Assembly (NCBI GenBank): GCA_947588655.1
Contig: CANPYS010000020.1
Location: forward strand, 1 to 33,419
Direction: 5' to 3'
Source of the DNA: an uncultured Alphaproteobacteria bacterium
GTDB taxonomy: Bacteria > Pseudomonadota > Alphaproteobacteria > RF32 > CAG-239
Length of the DNA: 33,419 nucleotides
Shown here: positions 6,390-14,629 of the stretch, piece after piece
Position numbering within the stretch: the stretch's first letter is position 1
Layout: each line of letters begins with the position of its first letter
The notes under the pieces: generated by a model
What the model saw: the letters and a program-made list of their open reading frames with translations, nothing else
Databases searched by the model: none
Told to the model about the DNA's origin: nothing
Translations under genes and position numbers: made by a program

Positions 6390-7121
6390 ATGTCAAATTC
6401 AGTCGCGGCAATCATTTTAGGCGCGGGTAAGGGCACACGGATGAAGTCTGATTTGCCCAAAGTTATGATGCCCGTTTGTGGCAAACCGATGATTAAACAC
6501 ATCATTGAAACACTTGAGAATATGGGCGTTTCCAAAATTGTGACTGTCATTTCGCCAGAGGGAGAATTAGTCAAGCAAACTGTTGCGCCGTACCCAACAT
6601 GCGTTCAAGACAAACAGCTTGGCACTGGACACGCCGTAAATTGCGCGCGTGAGGCTTTGAAAGGTTTTGACGGCGCGGTGATGGTTATCTTTGGCGACAC
6701 GCCTTTAATTACCGCCAAAACTTTAGAACGCGCGGTCAATAAGGTCAACGAGGGTTACAGCGTGGTGGTTTTTGGCACACGCCGCGCGGATCCAGCGCGC
6801 TACGGACGCCTTAAAATGCAGGGCAACGAGCTTTTGGGTATTGTGGAATATAAAGACGCCACGGAAGAAGAACGCGCTATTGATTTTTGCAATTCAGGTT
6901 TTATGACCTTTGACGGTAAACATTTATTTGAAATTTTATCACGCATCGGCAATGAAAACGCCGCCGGCGAGTATTATTTGACAGATGCGGTTCAAATTGC
7001 GCGTCAAATGGGCTTAAAATGCACGGCGTTGGAAGGCGATGTGGAAGAACTTGCCAGCGCCAACACGCAAGAAGAACTCGCTGAATTGGAAACTTTTTTA
7101 GAGAAGCGCCAACATGCTTAA
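6390..7121 (+). CDS. Stand-alone GlmU-type NTP transferase (UDP-GlcNAc pyrophosphorylase domain)
   Basis: The 243 residues cover only the nucleotidyltransferase half of GlmU. The signature LGAGKGTRMKSDLPKVM near residue 10, the QLGTGHAV uridine-binding segment, GDTPLI with the metal-binding Asp, and the GEYYLTD segment near residue 190 are all present. This domain makes UDP-GlcNAc from GlcNAc-1-P and UTP for peptidoglycan and LPS. The left-handed beta-helix acetyltransferase half of bifunctional GlmU (about 200 residues) is absent, and the stop is clean. The last codons overlap the next gene by 8 bp. A different sugar-1-phosphate substrate remains possible. Confidence 0.8.
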   Translation: MSNSVAAIILGAGKGTRMKSDLPKVMMPVCGKPMIKHIIETLENMGVSKIVTVISPEGELVKQTVAPYPTCVQDKQLGTGHAVNCAREALKGFDGAVMVIFGDTPLITAKTLERAVNKVNEGYSVVVFGTRRADPARYGRLKMQGNELLGIVEYKDATEEERAIDFCNSGFMTFDGKHLFEILSRIGNENAAGEYYLTDAVQIARQMGLKCTALEGDVEELASANTQEELAELETFLEKRQHA

Positions 7122-7563
7122 ATTTATCAAAATTCATTGGTTCGGTTTAATTTTAAGCCTTTTGGGCGTGCTTTATTTAGGACTTGTGATTTTGGTTGTT
7201 TTATCGCCGCGCCAAGATAAGCTTAACCGTGGTTTTATTCCTTGTACCAAAGCGATGATGACTGATTTTTCGGCATGTGAAAAAGGCAAACTTTGGTGCT
7301 TGATGAAGGCGGTTTTTTCAAACACGCTTTGCGACGCGGGCGTGGTTTTATCAGGTGTTGAAAATTGGGCTAAAAACAAACAAAAAACACCTTGGGCAAA
7401 TTATTTGTTTGAACCTGAGGTTGATAAAGAGCCTCATCAGCACCCCGAATTAACTAAATTTTACGAACAAAATAAAAATATTCGCGCCGATATGGCAAAG
7501 CTTTATAAAGCAAGCCTTGAATTAGAAAGGGAAAAAGATGAAAAAGCAAAACCTCAAGAATAA
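7114..7563 (+). CDS. Small single-pass membrane protein of unknown function
   Basis: The 149-residue protein has one strong N-terminal transmembrane helix (about residues 9-31). A Cys-containing segment with four cysteines (43-90) follows, and then a charged, Lys/Glu-rich tail likely to be helical. No known family is recognised. It overlaps the upstream glmU-like gene by 8 bp (ATGCTTAA) and the downstream pepF by 26 bp, so all three are surely one translationally coupled operon. The context gives no clear job for it. Confidence 0.7.
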   Translation: MLKFIKIHWFGLILSLLGVLYLGLVILVVLSPRQDKLNRGFIPCTKAMMTDFSACEKGKLWCLMKAVFSNTLCDAGVVLSGVENWAKNKQKTPWANYLFEPEVDKEPHQHPELTKFYEQNKNIRADMAKLYKASLELEREKDEKAKPQE

Positions 7564-9349
7564 TCTGCCGGCATGGGATTTGTCTGATTTTTATAAAGAT
7601 ACCGCCGATTCGCAAATTGAAAAAGATTTGAAAACTTATCAAAAATCCGCTGCGGCGTTTGCCGTAAAATATAAGGGCAAACTTAAAAACCTGAGCGCGA
7701 AAGAGTTTTTGAGTGTCTTAAAAGACACGGAAAAGCAATCTAAACTGGCGGCAAAACTCGGTGGTTTTGCTTATCTCAATATGTCCACGCAGATGAAAAA
7801 CGCTCAAGCCTTAGCGTTTTATCAAAACATTTCCGAAAAGCTTACCGAATACGCCAAACCGTTGGTTTTCTTTAGCTTGGAGCTTAACAAACTGCCTGAA
7901 AGCAAAATTAACGAATGGCTTAAAGATAAAAGCGTGGCGTTTTATAAGCCGTTTTTAGATCGGGTGCGCAAGTATAAAAAATATGAACTTCCCGAGGCCG
8001 TGGAAGAAGTTTTGCTTGAAAAATCCGTCACCTCGTCTGAAGCTTGGGTGCGCCTTTATGAAGAAACTTCTTCACGACTTGTTTATCATCTCAACGGCAA
8101 AACATATAATGACGCAGAAATCAGCAAACTCACGCTTGATCCGAGTGCTGAAATCCGCCATGCCGCCGGTGCGGAAATCAACCGCGTGGCGCAAGAAAAC
8201 GCGCCGCTTTTCACGCTTATTTATAATATGATTATCAAAGACAAGGCAATTGAAGATCAAAAGCGTGGCTACAAAACGCCTGTTTCCGCGCGCAACAAGG
8301 CCGAAGATGTGCCTGATGAAGTGGTGGAAACTTTGGCGCAAACCGTCCGCGCAAATTATCAAAATTTGGCGCACCGTTTTTATAAGTTAAAAGCGAAATG
8401 GTTGGGCGTTAAAAAAATCAGTTATTGGGATAGAAACGCGCCGTTGCCGTTTTGTAACGATATATCTTATTCTTGGGACGAGTCGGTTCAGACCGTTCTC
8501 AATGGTTATCAAAATTTTTCGCCCAAACTTTGCAAAATTGCGCAAGACTTTTTTACCCACAACTGGATAGACGTGCCGCCGCGCGATGGCAAACGGAGCG
8601 GCGCTTATTGTAGCGGTCCGCTTGCCACCATGCACCCTTATTTGTTCTTAAATTTTACGGGCAAGCAAAACGATGTTTTGACTTTGGCGCACGAATTGGG
8701 ACATGGGTGTCATCATCAGCTCAGGCTTCAAAACGGCGAGCTGAACGAACATTCGCGAATGACGACCGAAGAAGTGGCATCTGTTTTTGGCGAAATGCTG
8801 GTGTTTCAAGATATGCTTAAAAATCAAAAAGATGATAAAGCCAAGCTCTGCCTTTTAGCAGGCAAGGTTAATGATATGATTAACACAGCCGTGCGCCAGA
8901 TTGCCTTCCACTTTTTTGAAACACGCGCGCACGCCGAGCGCCAACAAGGCGAGCTTTCCACCGAGCGCTTATGCCAAATTTGGCTTGAAGAAATGCGCGA
9001 AAGCTTAGGCCCTTCGGTAGATGTCGGGGCAGATTGCGCCTATATATGGTCAAGTATCGGGCATTTTTTCTTTATGCCATTTTATGTTTATGCTTATTCC
9101 TTTGCGGATTGCTTGGTTAACTCGCTTTATCAGGTATATTCGGAAAAAACGGTTAAAGACTTTCCCGATAAATATTTAACGCTTCTTTCGCAAACGGCAA
9201 TTGGCGATTATAAACAGATTTTGCAACCCTTTGGCTTAGATGTCTTTAAGCCCGATTTTTGGAACAAAGGTTTATCGCTTATCAGTTCGTACATTGATGA
9301 GCTGGAAAAACTAGATAAACGTGTTTGCTCTGCCCGAAAGGGTTTATAG
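7538..9349 (+). CDS. pepF: Oligoendopeptidase F (M3 family zinc peptidase)
   Basis: The 603-residue protein has the M3B layout: an N-terminal helical PepF domain ('LPAWDLSDFY', about 10-190) and a catalytic domain with the zinc motif HELGH at residues 385-389 inside LAHELGHGCHH. A second conserved segment, EVASVFGEM, supplies the third zinc ligand Glu. PepF is a cytoplasmic enzyme that cleaves short peptides and, in some bacteria, processed signal peptides. Length matches the family. AAGGG lies before the ATG, which overlaps the upstream gene. The next gene starts 66 bp later behind its own promoter. Confidence 0.93.
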   Translation: MKKQNLKNNLPAWDLSDFYKDTADSQIEKDLKTYQKSAAAFAVKYKGKLKNLSAKEFLSVLKDTEKQSKLAAKLGGFAYLNMSTQMKNAQALAFYQNISEKLTEYAKPLVFFSLELNKLPESKINEWLKDKSVAFYKPFLDRVRKYKKYELPEAVEEVLLEKSVTSSEAWVRLYEETSSRLVYHLNGKTYNDAEISKLTLDPSAEIRHAAGAEINRVAQENAPLFTLIYNMIIKDKAIEDQKRGYKTPVSARNKAEDVPDEVVETLAQTVRANYQNLAHRFYKLKAKWLGVKKISYWDRNAPLPFCNDISYSWDESVQTVLNGYQNFSPKLCKIAQDFFTHNWIDVPPRDGKRSGAYCSGPLATMHPYLFLNFTGKQNDVLTLAHELGHGCHHQLRLQNGELNEHSRMTTEEVASVFGEMLVFQDMLKNQKDDKAKLCLLAGKVNDMINTAVRQIAFHFFETRAHAERQQGELSTERLCQIWLEEMRESLGPSVDVGADCAYIWSSIGHFFFMPFYVYAYSFADCLVNSLYQVYSEKTVKDFPDKYLTLLSQTAIGDYKQILQPFGLDVFKPDFWNKGLSLISSYIDELEKLDKRVCSARKGL

Positions 9350-9367
9350 CAAAATTGACAGTTTAGC

Positions 9368-9396
9368 TTGAAAATTAAAAAAAATCCTGTTAGATT
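9368..9396 (+). promoter_or_regulatory. Sigma70-like promoter for the suf-suc operon
   Basis: TTGAAA, 17 bp and TAGATT lie upstream of the sufS ATG at 9416. A further TTGACA at 9355-9360 lacks a -10 at proper spacing. The TTG start offered by the ORF track (9368) is the -35 box itself. Confidence 0.55.
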
Positions 9397-9415
9397 ATGC
9401 GGCAAGGATAAGATC

Positions 9416-10630
9416 ATGTATGATGTTGAAAAAATAAGAGCAGATTTTCCAATTTTGGCGCGTCAATTTGGAACGCATCAGAATGTGTATTTAGATTCGG
9501 CGGCTTCAGCGCAAAAGCCGCTTTGCGTGGTTGAAACATTAACGAGGGTTTATCTTCAAAGCTACGCGAACGTACACAGAGGGATGTACCCGTTGGCGGA
9601 AGAAATGACCGCCGAATATGAAAAAGCGCGCCGAATTGTTCAGGGCTTTATCAACGCCAAGAGCGCCAATGAAGTTGTTTTTACGCGCAACGCGACAGAA
9701 TCAATTAATTTGGTGGCATCATCTTGGGCTGAAACTTTTTTATCTCCTGATGATGAAATTTTGGTTTCTGAGGCGGAACATCACGCCAACCTTGTGCCGT
9801 GGCAAAGAGTTTGCGAGAAAAAGGGCTGCCGCTTGAAAGTTTTTAAAATCGGCGATGACGGGAGCTTTTTGCCTGAAGAATATGAAAAACTTTTGACCGA
9901 AAAAACAAAACTTGTTGCCATAACGGCAATGTCAAATGTTTTGGGAACAATTTTTCCCATAAAGCAAATGACGCAAAAAGCGCATGCTATAGGGGCAAAA
10001 GTTTTGGTTGACGCTTGTCAGTTTGCGGTTCATCGTCAAATTGATGTTTTGGACTTAGACGCCGATTTTTTGGCATTTTCGGGGCATAAAACTTATGGAC
10101 CGGCAGGCATAGGCGTTTTGTATGCCAAGTCAGAAATTTTAAATAAAATGCCGCCTTATCAATGCGGAGGCGATATGGTGGATAAAGTCACATATCAGCA
10201 TACAACTTTTGCCGAGCCGCCAGCGCGTTTTGAAGCTGGCACGCCCTCTATGGTAGATGCCATCGGTTTGGGCGCGGCGCTTGAATATATGCAAAATTTA
10301 GGCTTAAAAGATATAACGGCGCACGAGGAGTCGTTGGTACGTTATATGTTTGAGAAAACATCTGAAATCAAGGGCTTTAAGCATATTGGCACAGCGCCTG
10401 ATAAAGGGGGTGTTTTCAGCTTTGCGGTTGAGAACATTCATCCGCAAGATTTAGCCTATGTTTTGGGTAAAGAGGGCGTGGCAATTCGTATAGGGCACCA
10501 TTGCGCCGAGCCTTTGGTTGAGCGTATGGGTTACACCTCGTTGGCGCGCGCGTCTTTTGGCTTATACACCAATCACTCGGATATAGATGCTTTTGTAAAA
10601 GCGGTTGAAAAAGCACAGCGTTTCTTTTAA
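9416..10630 (+). CDS. sufS: SufS-type cysteine desulfurase
   Basis: Start at ATG 9416 with AAGGA upstream; the longer ORF begins at a TTG in the promoter. The product is 404 residues of the class V aminotransferase fold. EAEHHAN carries the His that stacks on PLP, FSGHKTYGPAG carries the PLP lysine, and IRIGHHCAEPL holds the sulfur-accepting cysteine in the group II (SufS) context. It takes sulfur from cysteine and passes it to SufE for Fe-S assembly. It is the first gene of a forward operon with sufT and sufE. The scaffold genes sufBCD are not in this window. Confidence 0.93.
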   Translation: MYDVEKIRADFPILARQFGTHQNVYLDSAASAQKPLCVVETLTRVYLQSYANVHRGMYPLAEEMTAEYEKARRIVQGFINAKSANEVVFTRNATESINLVASSWAETFLSPDDEILVSEAEHHANLVPWQRVCEKKGCRLKVFKIGDDGSFLPEEYEKLLTEKTKLVAITAMSNVLGTIFPIKQMTQKAHAIGAKVLVDACQFAVHRQIDVLDLDADFLAFSGHKTYGPAGIGVLYAKSEILNKMPPYQCGGDMVDKVTYQHTTFAEPPARFEAGTPSMVDAIGLGAALEYMQNLGLKDITAHEESLVRYMFEKTSEIKGFKHIGTAPDKGGVFSFAVENIHPQDLAYVLGKEGVAIRIGHHCAEPLVERMGYTSLARASFGLYTNHSDIDAFVKAVEKAQRFF

Positions 10631-10648
10631 GGTAAGGGTAAAAAGCCA

Positions 10649-11062
10649 ATGTCTGATGAAATTGATGCAAATGAAGAGCTCCTGCTCCAAGCGATGACTG
10701 TTGAGCAAACGCCGGAATACAAAGCCGAAGCTGGTACAGCGTTATTAAAATCAGAAAAGCTAGCAAAGCTTTCAGATGTGGTGGAGGCTTTAAAGCAGGT
10801 TTTTGATCCTGAAATTCCGATTAACGTATATGATTTAGGTCTAATATATCGGATGAATCAGGCAGAAAACGGCAATTTAGATATTGATATGACGCTTACC
10901 GCGCCGGGGTGTCCAGTCGCAGAGGTTATGCCCCAACAGGTTGCAGATGCCGCCGCAAGTGTAAAGGGCGTTGGCAAAGTGTCTGTGCGAGTGGTATGGG
11001 AGCCACAGTGGACGGTTGAGCGTTTAAGCGATGACGCCAAAGAAATGTTGGAGATGTTTTAA
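10649..11062 (+). CDS. sufT: SufT-like DUF59/MIP18 Fe-S assembly protein
   Basis: The 137-residue protein has a variable N-terminal 40 residues followed by a DUF59 (MIP18) domain: VFDPEIPINVYDLGLIY, LTAPGCPVAE with the conserved cysteine, and a C-terminal VVWEPQW. SufT proteins help deliver or mature Fe-S clusters. The gene lies 18 bp after sufS and one base before sufE, so co-expression is clear. Length and extended N-terminus match SufT. Confidence 0.88.
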   Translation: MSDEIDANEELLLQAMTVEQTPEYKAEAGTALLKSEKLAKLSDVVEALKQVFDPEIPINVYDLGLIYRMNQAENGNLDIDMTLTAPGCPVAEVMPQQVADAAASVKGVGKVSVRVVWEPQWTVERLSDDAKEMLEMF

Positions 11063-11063
11063 A

Positions 11064-11471
11064 ATGGAAACAATAGAAACCTTAATTGAAAACTTTTCAA
11101 TGCTTGATTCATGGGAAGATAAATATCAATACCTGATTGAATTGGGCGAAAAGTTGCCACCGCTCGCGCCGGAATATAAAACAGAGGCGTGGAAAGTTAG
11201 CGGTTGTCAGTCGCAGGTTTGGCTTGTGCCTGAAAACATTGACGGCAAAATTTATTTTAAGGGCGATAGCGATGCCATTATGGTCAAAGGCATTATATAT
11301 TTGCTTTTGGCGGTTTACAGAAATAAATCTGCACAAGAGATAAAAGAAATTGAAGTTGAAAAAATTTTTGCTAAACTAGGTTTAGGGGAACATTTAAGTC
11401 CAAGCCGCCGTAATGGTATGATGTCAATGGTTGATAAAATACGTTTATACGCGGCAAGCTTTGAAAGCTGA
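11064..11471 (+). CDS. sufE: SufE cysteine desulfuration protein
   Basis: Start at ATG 11064, one base after the sufT stop, with GGAG upstream; the 11031 start would overlap sufT without support. The product is 135 residues. VSGCQSQVW has the sulfur-acceptor cysteine in its usual context, and 'YQYLIELGEKLP' and 'GLGEHLSPSRRNGMMSM' are SufE hallmarks. SufE accepts persulfide from SufS and boosts its activity. All features look functional. Confidence 0.93.
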   Translation: METIETLIENFSMLDSWEDKYQYLIELGEKLPPLAPEYKTEAWKVSGCQSQVWLVPENIDGKIYFKGDSDAIMVKGIIYLLLAVYRNKSAQEIKEIEVEKIFAKLGLGEHLSPSRRNGMMSMVDKIRLYAASFES

Positions 11472-11476
11472 GTTGA

Positions 11477-12679
11477 ATGAACATTCATGAATATCAGGCC
11501 AAGAACATTTTAAGCGGATACGGTATCTTAATTCCGAAGGGACGCATTGCCTATACGGCGGGCGAGGCAAAGCGTGCGGCAGAAAACATAAGCGCGCACG
11601 GGCCATGGGTTTTAAAAGCTCAAATTCAATCGGGTGCGCGTGAGAGCGGTCATTTTTTAGAGAAACGCGCAGGCGCTAAGGGCGGTATCAGACGCATTAA
11701 AGGGCGGCTTGATATATTAGAAGAAGCTGATAAAATGCTCGGCGCAACGCTTGTAACCGCGCAAACAGGCGCCAAAGGGAAGTTTGTTAGCAAAATTTAT
11801 GTTGAGGAATACGTTAAAACCATACGCAAGTTTTATGTGGGTTTGGTTGTCAATCGTATGGAATCTTGCGTAACGCTTTTGCTTTCCGATTCTGAAGATA
11901 ATATTATGGAAACAGCGGCAAAATTTCCGCAAAAGATTTTACGCGTTAATTTGAGCCTTGATGAAAAAATCAAGCCAGAAGCGCTTGAAAAGATAATGCA
12001 TTTTTTGGACTTGCCTGAAAAAAGTCAAACCGAGTTGCAAAATTTAATTAACGGGATGTGTCAGGCTTTTAAAGATTTAGATGCTTTGATGATTGAAATT
12101 AACCCTCTTGGTTTAACATCAAGCGGCGCTTTGATAGCGCTTGATGCCAAAATATCTTTTGATGATAACGCGCTTTATCGGCAGCCAAAAATTGTGCCAC
12201 TTCATGATGATTATGAAGAAGACGTTCGCGCCTTGCAAGCGTCTAAATACGGCTTTGTTTATCACGACTTTGAAAACGGCAGTATTGGTTGCATTGTTAA
12301 TGGCGATGGCTTGGCGCTTTCGGTGCGCGATTTACTTTATGGCAAGCCCGAGCAAATGGCGTGCTTTTTAAATGTTAAAGGCGGTGTGGATAAAGACAAA
12401 ATTTCAGCCGGAATAAAAATCATTATGACCAATCCGCGTGTGGAGGGGATTCTGATTAACATTTTAGGCGGATTCTTGCGTTGTAATTTAGTGGCGGAAG
12501 GCATTTTATCGGCGGCGGCAGAAGTTGGGCTGAATGTGCCAATGGTGGTGCGCTTTGAAGGCACAAACAAAGACGAGGCGGAAGATATTTTAGCAAAGTC
12601 GGGTTTGCCGGTCTTAATTGCCAAAGATATGGAGCAAAGCGTTTCAAAATTGCTTAAAGCCATGGAGGAGGCGGCCTGA
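11477..12679 (+). CDS. sucC: SucC-like protein (succinyl-CoA synthetase beta-subunit family, divergent)
   Basis: The 400-residue protein aligns along its full length with SucC: MNIHEYQAK at the start, ATP-grasp domain, EINPL, NALYRQP, then the C-terminal flavodoxin-like domain. Key places differ from the E. coli protein as I recall it. The nucleotide loop HAGGRGKAGG is replaced by QSGARESGHF. FLDVGGGA is FLNVKGGV, and VNGAGLAM is VNGDGLAL. It lies 5 bp after sufE and its stop overlaps the start of the sucD-like gene by one base. It probably forms a complex with that partner, but normal succinate-CoA ligase activity is doubtful. A specialised acyl-CoA ligase or a non-catalytic role are alternatives. 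Confidence 0.75.
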   Translation: MNIHEYQAKNILSGYGILIPKGRIAYTAGEAKRAAENISAHGPWVLKAQIQSGARESGHFLEKRAGAKGGIRRIKGRLDILEEADKMLGATLVTAQTGAKGKFVSKIYVEEYVKTIRKFYVGLVVNRMESCVTLLLSDSEDNIMETAAKFPQKILRVNLSLDEKIKPEALEKIMHFLDLPEKSQTELQNLINGMCQAFKDLDALMIEINPLGLTSSGALIALDAKISFDDNALYRQPKIVPLHDDYEEDVRALQASKYGFVYHDFENGSIGCIVNGDGLALSVRDLLYGKPEQMACFLNVKGGVDKDKISAGIKIIMTNPRVEGILINILGGFLRCNLVAEGILSAAAEVGLNVPMVVRFEGTNKDEAEDILAKSGLPVLIAKDMEQSVSKLLKAMEEAA

Positions 12680-13551
12680 TGTCTGTTTTATTAAATAAAA
12701 ATACCAAAGTTTTGGTGCAAGGCATTACGGGCAGACAAGCCTCGTTTCATGTTAAGCGTTTATTAGCAAACGGCACGCAAATTGTGGCGGGCGTTTCGCC
12801 CAATCGTGGCGGAGAAAATTATTTAAATGTGCCGGTTTTTAACACGGTTTCAGAGGCAGTTCGCCAAACAAAAGCCACGGCAAGCGTAATGTTTGTGCCG
12901 GCGGCGTCTGTCAAAGATGCCCTCAAAGAAGCCGTTGAGGCAGAGCTTGAAACAGTGGTGGCAATTGCCGCGGGCGTGCCGATTCGCGATATGCTTGAAA
13001 TAAAAAATATACTCAAAAATTCCAAGACAATGCTTATCGGGCCAAATACCCCAGGGATTATAACGCCTTCCGAAGCTTGCCTTGGTATTTTTCCGGAAAA
13101 TATTCATCAAAAAGGGTGCGTAGGTATAATCTCGCGCTCCTCAACGCTCACTTATGAGGCCGTGCTTGAAACAAATCGCGCGGGTTTGGGGCAATCTACC
13201 GTGATAGGTCTGGGCGATGATATGATTTTAGGCACAGGGTTTGTTGAGTTAATGCGTCGCTTTGAAGCGGACGATAAAACAAAGGCGGTTGTGCTTATCG
13301 GCACACTTGGCGGTACTTACGAGGAAGAGGCGGCGGCTTATTATGCCTCGCTTAAAAATCCCAAGCCGATAATAAGCTATATTGCCGGAAGCACATTAAG
13401 TTTTAATGATAAAATGGGCTATGCCGGCGACATTATCACGCAAGGCTCTAGAACCGCCGAAGATAAAGAGAGTGTTATGCGCGCCGCAAATATGAAAGTG
13501 GTGCGTCAAATCAACGAAATTCACACATGCCTAAAAGATTTGTTTTTATGA
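12679..13551 (+). CDS. sucD: SucD-like protein lacking the catalytic phosphohistidine
   Basis: The 290-residue protein matches SucD end to end: a Rossmann CoA-binding domain (GITGRQASFH, VSPNRGG, PVFNTV) and a ligase domain (SRSSTLTYEA, YIAGSTL). The site of the phosphorylated histidine, normally MGHAGAII, reads MGYAGDII, so the residue is Tyr248. The partner Glu in IGEIGG is Thr209 (IGTLGG), and the conserved Cys in GPNCPG is Thr124. The phosphotransfer step of succinyl-CoA synthetase therefore cannot run in the usual way. The ORF is intact and tightly coupled to sucC upstream and comF downstream, which argues against decay. Confidence 0.8.
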   Translation: MSVLLNKNTKVLVQGITGRQASFHVKRLLANGTQIVAGVSPNRGGENYLNVPVFNTVSEAVRQTKATASVMFVPAASVKDALKEAVEAELETVVAIAAGVPIRDMLEIKNILKNSKTMLIGPNTPGIITPSEACLGIFPENIHQKGCVGIISRSSTLTYEAVLETNRAGLGQSTVIGLGDDMILGTGFVELMRRFEADDKTKAVVLIGTLGGTYEEEAAAYYASLKNPKPIISYIAGSTLSFNDKMGYAGDIITQGSRTAEDKESVMRAANMKVVRQINEIHTCLKDLFL

Positions 13552-14273
13552 AAAACCCTCTGAAACGCTTGTTTGATTTTTTACTACCGCCACGGTGCAT
13601 AAATTGTGGCTCGGTTTTGAACCAAGAAAATGGGCTTTGCCCTGAATGTTTTAATAACACGACATTTATAACCGAACCTTATTGCTCTAAATGTGGCTTG
13701 CCGTTTGCGGTGGTTTCGGATTCGCGTGGCAAAAAACTTTGTCCGGCATGCCTGAAAGATAAAAAGCCGGTGTTGCGTTTGAGTCGCTCGGCAGTCAAAT
13801 ATGATGAATTTTTCAAAAAGAGCATTATTGCTTTTAAATTTATGGACAAGACGCAAAATGCCAAAATTTTTGCCAAGCTTTTAAAAACGGCCGGCAAAGA
13901 CATATTTCAAGAAGGTGTTGATGTTTTGATACCTGTTCCCTTACATTACAAAAGGCTTATCAAAAGGCGTTACAATCAATCGGCTTTGCTTGCGTTTGAA
14001 TTGTCTAAGCTCATTAACAAACCAGTATTGAACGGTTGTTTAATTAAATTTAAAGCGACCAAACCGCAAGTAAGTTTTTCGGGCAGAGCCAGACATCAAA
14101 ATATCAAAGGTGTTTTTAAAGTCAAAAATCCAAGCTTGGTGGCAAATAAAAGGGTTGTTTTAATAGACGATGTTATGACGACCGGCGCAACGCTTCAAGA
14201 GTGCGCCAAAGTTTTGCGTCGCGCGGGCGCAAAGTCTGTTGATACTTTAACCGTGGCGCGCGTTTATGATTAA
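13548..14273 (+). CDS. comF: ComF-family phosphoribosyltransferase-like protein
   Basis: I prefer ATG 13548, which forms ATGA with the sucD stop and gives the typical ComF start 'LFDFLLPPRC'; 13527 is the alternative. The product is 241 residues. An N-terminal double zinc ribbon (CINCG...CPEC, CSKCG...CPAC) is followed by a type I phosphoribosyltransferase fold with the PRPP-binding motif VVLIDDVMTTGAT near the C-terminus. ComF proteins are needed for DNA uptake in naturally competent bacteria, but the family is wider and the role here is not known. Its end overlaps that of yraN by 4 bp, tail to tail. Confidence 0.88.
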   Translation: MKNPLKRLFDFLLPPRCINCGSVLNQENGLCPECFNNTTFITEPYCSKCGLPFAVVSDSRGKKLCPACLKDKKPVLRLSRSAVKYDEFFKKSIIAFKFMDKTQNAKIFAKLLKTAGKDIFQEGVDVLIPVPLHYKRLIKRRYNQSALLAFELSKLINKPVLNGCLIKFKATKPQVSFSGRARHQNIKGVFKVKNPSLVANKRVVLIDDVMTTGATLQECAKVLRRAGAKSVDTLTVARVYD

Positions 14274-14629
14274 AACCCTGTAAAAGCGTTTGGAATATGT
14301 TTTAAGTGGAACAAAGGCGCGGTTAAAACCACATCAAACCGAACATCAAAACCAAGGTATAAAGGGTGGCGTTGCAAAAAAACTTCAGCGGCACGGCGGA
14401 TTCGTTTTTGTTGTTGCGGATGCAGGGCATAAAAGGCGTTGTCTATCAAGCGGCGTTCTTTGACCTCAACAAACACAATGGTTTTGCCGCGTTTAGCAAT
14501 AAAATCAACTTCGCCTGCGCCTGTGCCACGCCCGATAACATAATTTTTGCACAAAATGCGGTAGCCGTGTAATCTAAACCAAAAGCGTGCCACAAATTCG
14601 CCAAAGCGTCCTTTTTGTTTTTTATTCAT
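14270..14629 (-). CDS. yraN: UPF0102 (YraN) endonuclease-like protein
   Basis: Start at ATG 14629 with TTGGAG upstream; the 14659 start is a TTG deep inside rsmI. The product is 119 residues, the usual YraN length. 'KKQKGRFGEFVARFWF', then GEVDFIAKRG and VFVEVKER, provide the E..D..ExK pattern of a PD-(D/E)XK-like fold. Function is unproven in most species. It overlaps the rsmI stop by 8 bp, and with the LpoA-like gene it repeats the yraL-yraM-yraN neighbourhood known from enterobacteria. Confidence 0.9.
   Translation of the reverse strand: MNKKQKGRFGEFVARFWFRLHGYRILCKNYVIGRGTGAGEVDFIAKRGKTIVFVEVKERRLIDNAFYALHPQQQKRIRRAAEVFLQRHPLYLGFDVRFDVVLTAPLFHLKHIPNAFTGF

Noticed and set aside
9368-9415. 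16-residue N-terminal extension of SufS from TTG
   Set aside because: The region contains the promoter, and the ATG at 9416 gives the normal SufS N-terminus.
12679-13551. sucD-like gene as a pseudogene
   Set aside because: The frame is intact, of normal length and tightly coupled on both sides; only specific catalytic residues differ.
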